From contig CAVOXR010000014.1 in assembly GCA_963700475.1 (NCBI GenBank), forward strand, positions 62,001 through 126,000: 64,000 bases of DNA. The letters run 5' to 3'. This document shows, piece by piece, positions 62,593-64,000 of the stretch. A model generated the notes under the pieces. That model saw only the letters and a list, made by a program, of their open reading frames with translations, did no database searches and was not told where the DNA came from. The stretch is from Prado023 sp963700475. Its GTDB lineage: Bacteria > Actinomycetota > Actinomycetes > S36-B12 > CAIYMF01. The position numbers and the translations under genes are program-made. Each line of letters starts with the position of its first letter. Position 1 is the stretch's first letter.

Positions 62593-62895
62593 ATGCAGAC
62601 CGAGGACATCGTCCTGGTGACCGTGGTCGCCGAGGCCGTCGTCGAGCACCGACTCGTCCGTGATGTGGCGGCTGCCGGAGCCCATGGCTGGACCGTCTGT
62701 GATGCGCGTGGCCAGGGCTCCCGCGGGGTCAGGGCGGCAGAGTTCGAGGGGTCGAACATCCGGCTCGAGACGCTGGTCTCCGCCGAGGTGGCCGACCGGT
62801 TCCTCGAGGTGCTCGCCCGGGACTACTTCCCGCGATACGCCGTCGTGGCATGGACGACCCCCGCACAGGTGGTGCGCGCGGCGAAGTACGTCTGA
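62593..62895 (+). CDS. sbtB: PII-like SbtB protein
   Basis: 100 residues, ferredoxin-like PII fold. VTVVAEAVVEHRLVRDVAAA, then GWTVCDARGQGSRGVRAAEF (T-loop region) and EGSNIRLETLVSAEVADRFL match SbtB. It binds adenine nucleotides (cAMP, AMP, ADP, ATP in cyanobacteria) and gates SbtA. The C-terminal CGPxGC-type redox motif of some SbtB proteins is absent. GAGAGGAG precedes the ATG, ten bases after the sbtA stop. Confidence 0.88.
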   Translation: MQTEDIVLVTVVAEAVVEHRLVRDVAAAGAHGWTVCDARGQGSRGVRAAEFEGSNIRLETLVSAEVADRFLEVLARDYFPRYAVVAWTTPAQVVRAAKYV

Positions 62896-62969
62896 CCGGT
62901 TCACCGTCTGCGTCCCGCGCTCCGGTTCGCGCTCCGGCCTGCACCTCGCGGTCTGGACTCCTCGCGCCC

Positions 62970-62988
62970 GACGTCCCGTCGGGACGTC
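62970..62988 (+). terminator. Inverted repeat after sbtB
   Basis: GACGTCCCG (62970-62978) and CGGGACGTC (62980-62988) form a 9-bp repeat around a single base. It lies 75 bases after the sbtB stop. It may end the terC-sbtB operon; without a T-run this is uncertain, and the tight centre also fits a protein operator. Confidence 0.45.
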
Positions 62989-63075
62989 CCGTGCCGACCC
63001 GCGCGCCCGTCCCGGGCGCCTCAGAGCCGGACCTGCGGGAGCGACCCATCGATCCCGCGGACTACTGTCGCCGAC

Positions 63076-64000
63076 GTGACCGACGCCCGCTCGACCCCGC
63101 ACGGTCGACACGACGACAGACGACGCCCTGGGCACCAGCGACGCCACCGACCTGATCGAGCGGCTCGCGCGGCGCGAGGTGTCGGCCGCGGAGCTGCGAC
63201 AAGCCGCGATGGCCCGGGCCCGGGCTGCCAACCCGCACCTGAACGCCGTCGCCCACTGGTTCGACGATCCGGTCCGCACCGAGGTGGTCGTGCCCGACGA
63301 CGCCCCCCTGGCCGGGATCCCCACGTTCATCAAGGACAACGAGGAGGTGGCCGGCTTCCCGACGACCCAGGGGTCACGTGCCGTGCCGGACATCCCGGCG
63401 CCGGCCTGCTCCCCGATCGTCGCCGCGCTCCTCGGGCTCGGGCTCGAGCCGCTCGGGGCGAGCACCATGCCCGAGTTCGGGCTGACGGCGAACACCGAGT
63501 CCAGCCGCTACGGCCCCACCCGCAACCCGTGGGACACCGACCGGTCGGCAGGCGGGTCCAGCGGCGGATCGGCGGCCATGGTGGCGGCCGGGGTCGTCCC
63601 GATGGCACACGCCAACGATGGGGGTGGCTCGATCCGGATCCCGGCGTCCTGCTGCGGGCTCGTGGGCCTGAAGCCGTCGCGCGGGCGACTGCCGATGAAC
63701 CCCCTGAAGGAGCGGATCCCGGTGCGGATCGCGGCGCAGGGCGTCGTCACCCGCTCCGTCCGCGACACGGCGCTGCTCCTCGCGCTGACCGACCCCGCCC
63801 GCCCCGACGCCGGGCTGCCGCCCATCGGGCACGTCACCCGTCCGGGCACCGAGCGGCTGCGGATCGGGATGTGCGTGAGCACGCTGCGGGGTCTCCCGTT
63901 GAGCCCGGACACCGTGGCAGCGGTCCGCAGCGCGGGGGCCCTGTTCGAGGATCTCGGGCACCACGTGGAGGAGGTCGGGCCCCCGGTCGGGGAGGAGTTC
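63076..64000 (+). CDS. Amidase (amidase signature family), runs off the right edge; 5' frameshift
   Basis: The coding frame visible from about 63119 shows DLIERLARREVSAAELRQAA, the catalytic Lys in TFIKDNEEVAGFP, and the signature GGSSGGSAAMVAAGVVPMAH with NDGGGSIRIPAS holding both catalytic Ser. It hydrolyses an amide, or transamidates as in GatA; substrate unknown. The frame has no start codon. GTG 63076 (VTDARSTP) would join it if one base between 63090 and 63125 were removed. The C-terminal third lies beyond the window. Confidence 0.88.
   Translation, partial: MTDARSTPHGRHDDRRRPGHQRRHRPDRAARAARGVGRGAATSRDGPGPGCQPAPERRRPLVRRSGPHRGGRARRRPPGRDPHVHQGQRGGGRLPDDPGVTCRAGHPGAGLLPDRRRAPRARARAARGEHHARVRADGEHRVQPLRPHPQPVGHRPVGRRVQRRIGGHGGGRGRPDGTRQRWGWLDPDPGVLLRARGPEAVARATADEPPEGADPGADRGAGRRHPLRPRHGAAPRADRPRPPRRRAAAHRARHPSGHRAAADRDVREHAAGSPVEPGHRGSGPQRGGPVRGSRAPRGGGRAPGRGGV

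Overview
The window is high-GC, gene-dense DNA from a free-living, heterotrophic actinobacterium (Actinomycetota). The signs are the GC-rich codon use, GTG starts, ATGA/TGATG stop-start overlaps, a polyphosphate/ROK-type glucokinase, actinobacterial NarL-type signalling, a fused CysN-CysC, and S11 peptidase, ABC1 and RDD proteins of actinobacterial type. I cannot place it below phylum from the sequence alone. There are no rRNA genes, phage, insertion sequences or CRISPR arrays. Two tRNAs are present: Arg-ACG and Ser-GCT.

Layout. 1-2.8 kb: a broken small membrane protein, a DUF2306 protein, a small conserved protein and a LuxR-type regulator. 3-5.5 kb: a membrane-anchored SagB-type nitroreductase and a stand-alone cobalamin-binding protein. 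5.7-14 kb: nucleoside salvage and uptake (deoC, a uridine kinase-like gene, add, cdd and a BMP-type nucleoside ABC importer). 14-19.2 kb: an acyl-CoA mutase large subunit divergent from sdhCDAB, which links propionyl/branched-chain acyl-CoA use to the TCA cycle. 19.4-26 kb: a D,D-carboxypeptidase, then a fructose PTS operon fruR-fruK-fruA with fruA disrupted, a histidine phosphatase that shares operator-like motifs with it, and an RpiB-like isomerase. 26-33 kb: a polyamine-type ABC importer and an amino-acid ABC importer. 33-44.5 kb: a GT87 glycosyltransferase, an NagZ-like glycosidase, a GGDEF protein, a PAPS-type sulfotransferase, an RDD protein with sixteen 16-residue repeats, a sugar acetyltransferase, a HAD phosphatase, a GH1 beta-glucosidase and a pilin-like protein. 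44.6-50 kb: tRNAs, an acyl-CoA-binding protein, a TauE/SafE permease and sulfate activation (cysD-cysNC). 50-60 kb: glucokinase, a two-component pair, MOSC, HAD, Gfo/Idh, ABC1, a TerB-like protein and a baeRF3-like protein. 60-64 kb: a tight operon terC - HTH regulator - sbtA - sbtB, then an amidase running off the right edge.

Together these genes describe an organism that scavenges nucleosides, polyamines, amino acids, fructose and beta-glucosides, feeds deoxyribose-P and hexose-P into central metabolism, and respires through succinate dehydrogenase.

Two themes stand out. First, several otherwise well-conserved genes (the first membrane gene, the cdd start, fruA three times, a small membrane gene, the amidase start) need single-base corrections, often at short homopolymers, which points to residual sequencing indels more than to real decay. 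Second, there is much intergenic structure: twin hairpins with an identical loop, a 45-nt hairpin element in two copies, a three-copy GCGATCC motif between cysD and the glucokinase gene, and GC-rich stem-loops directly after the binding-protein genes of two ABC operons.
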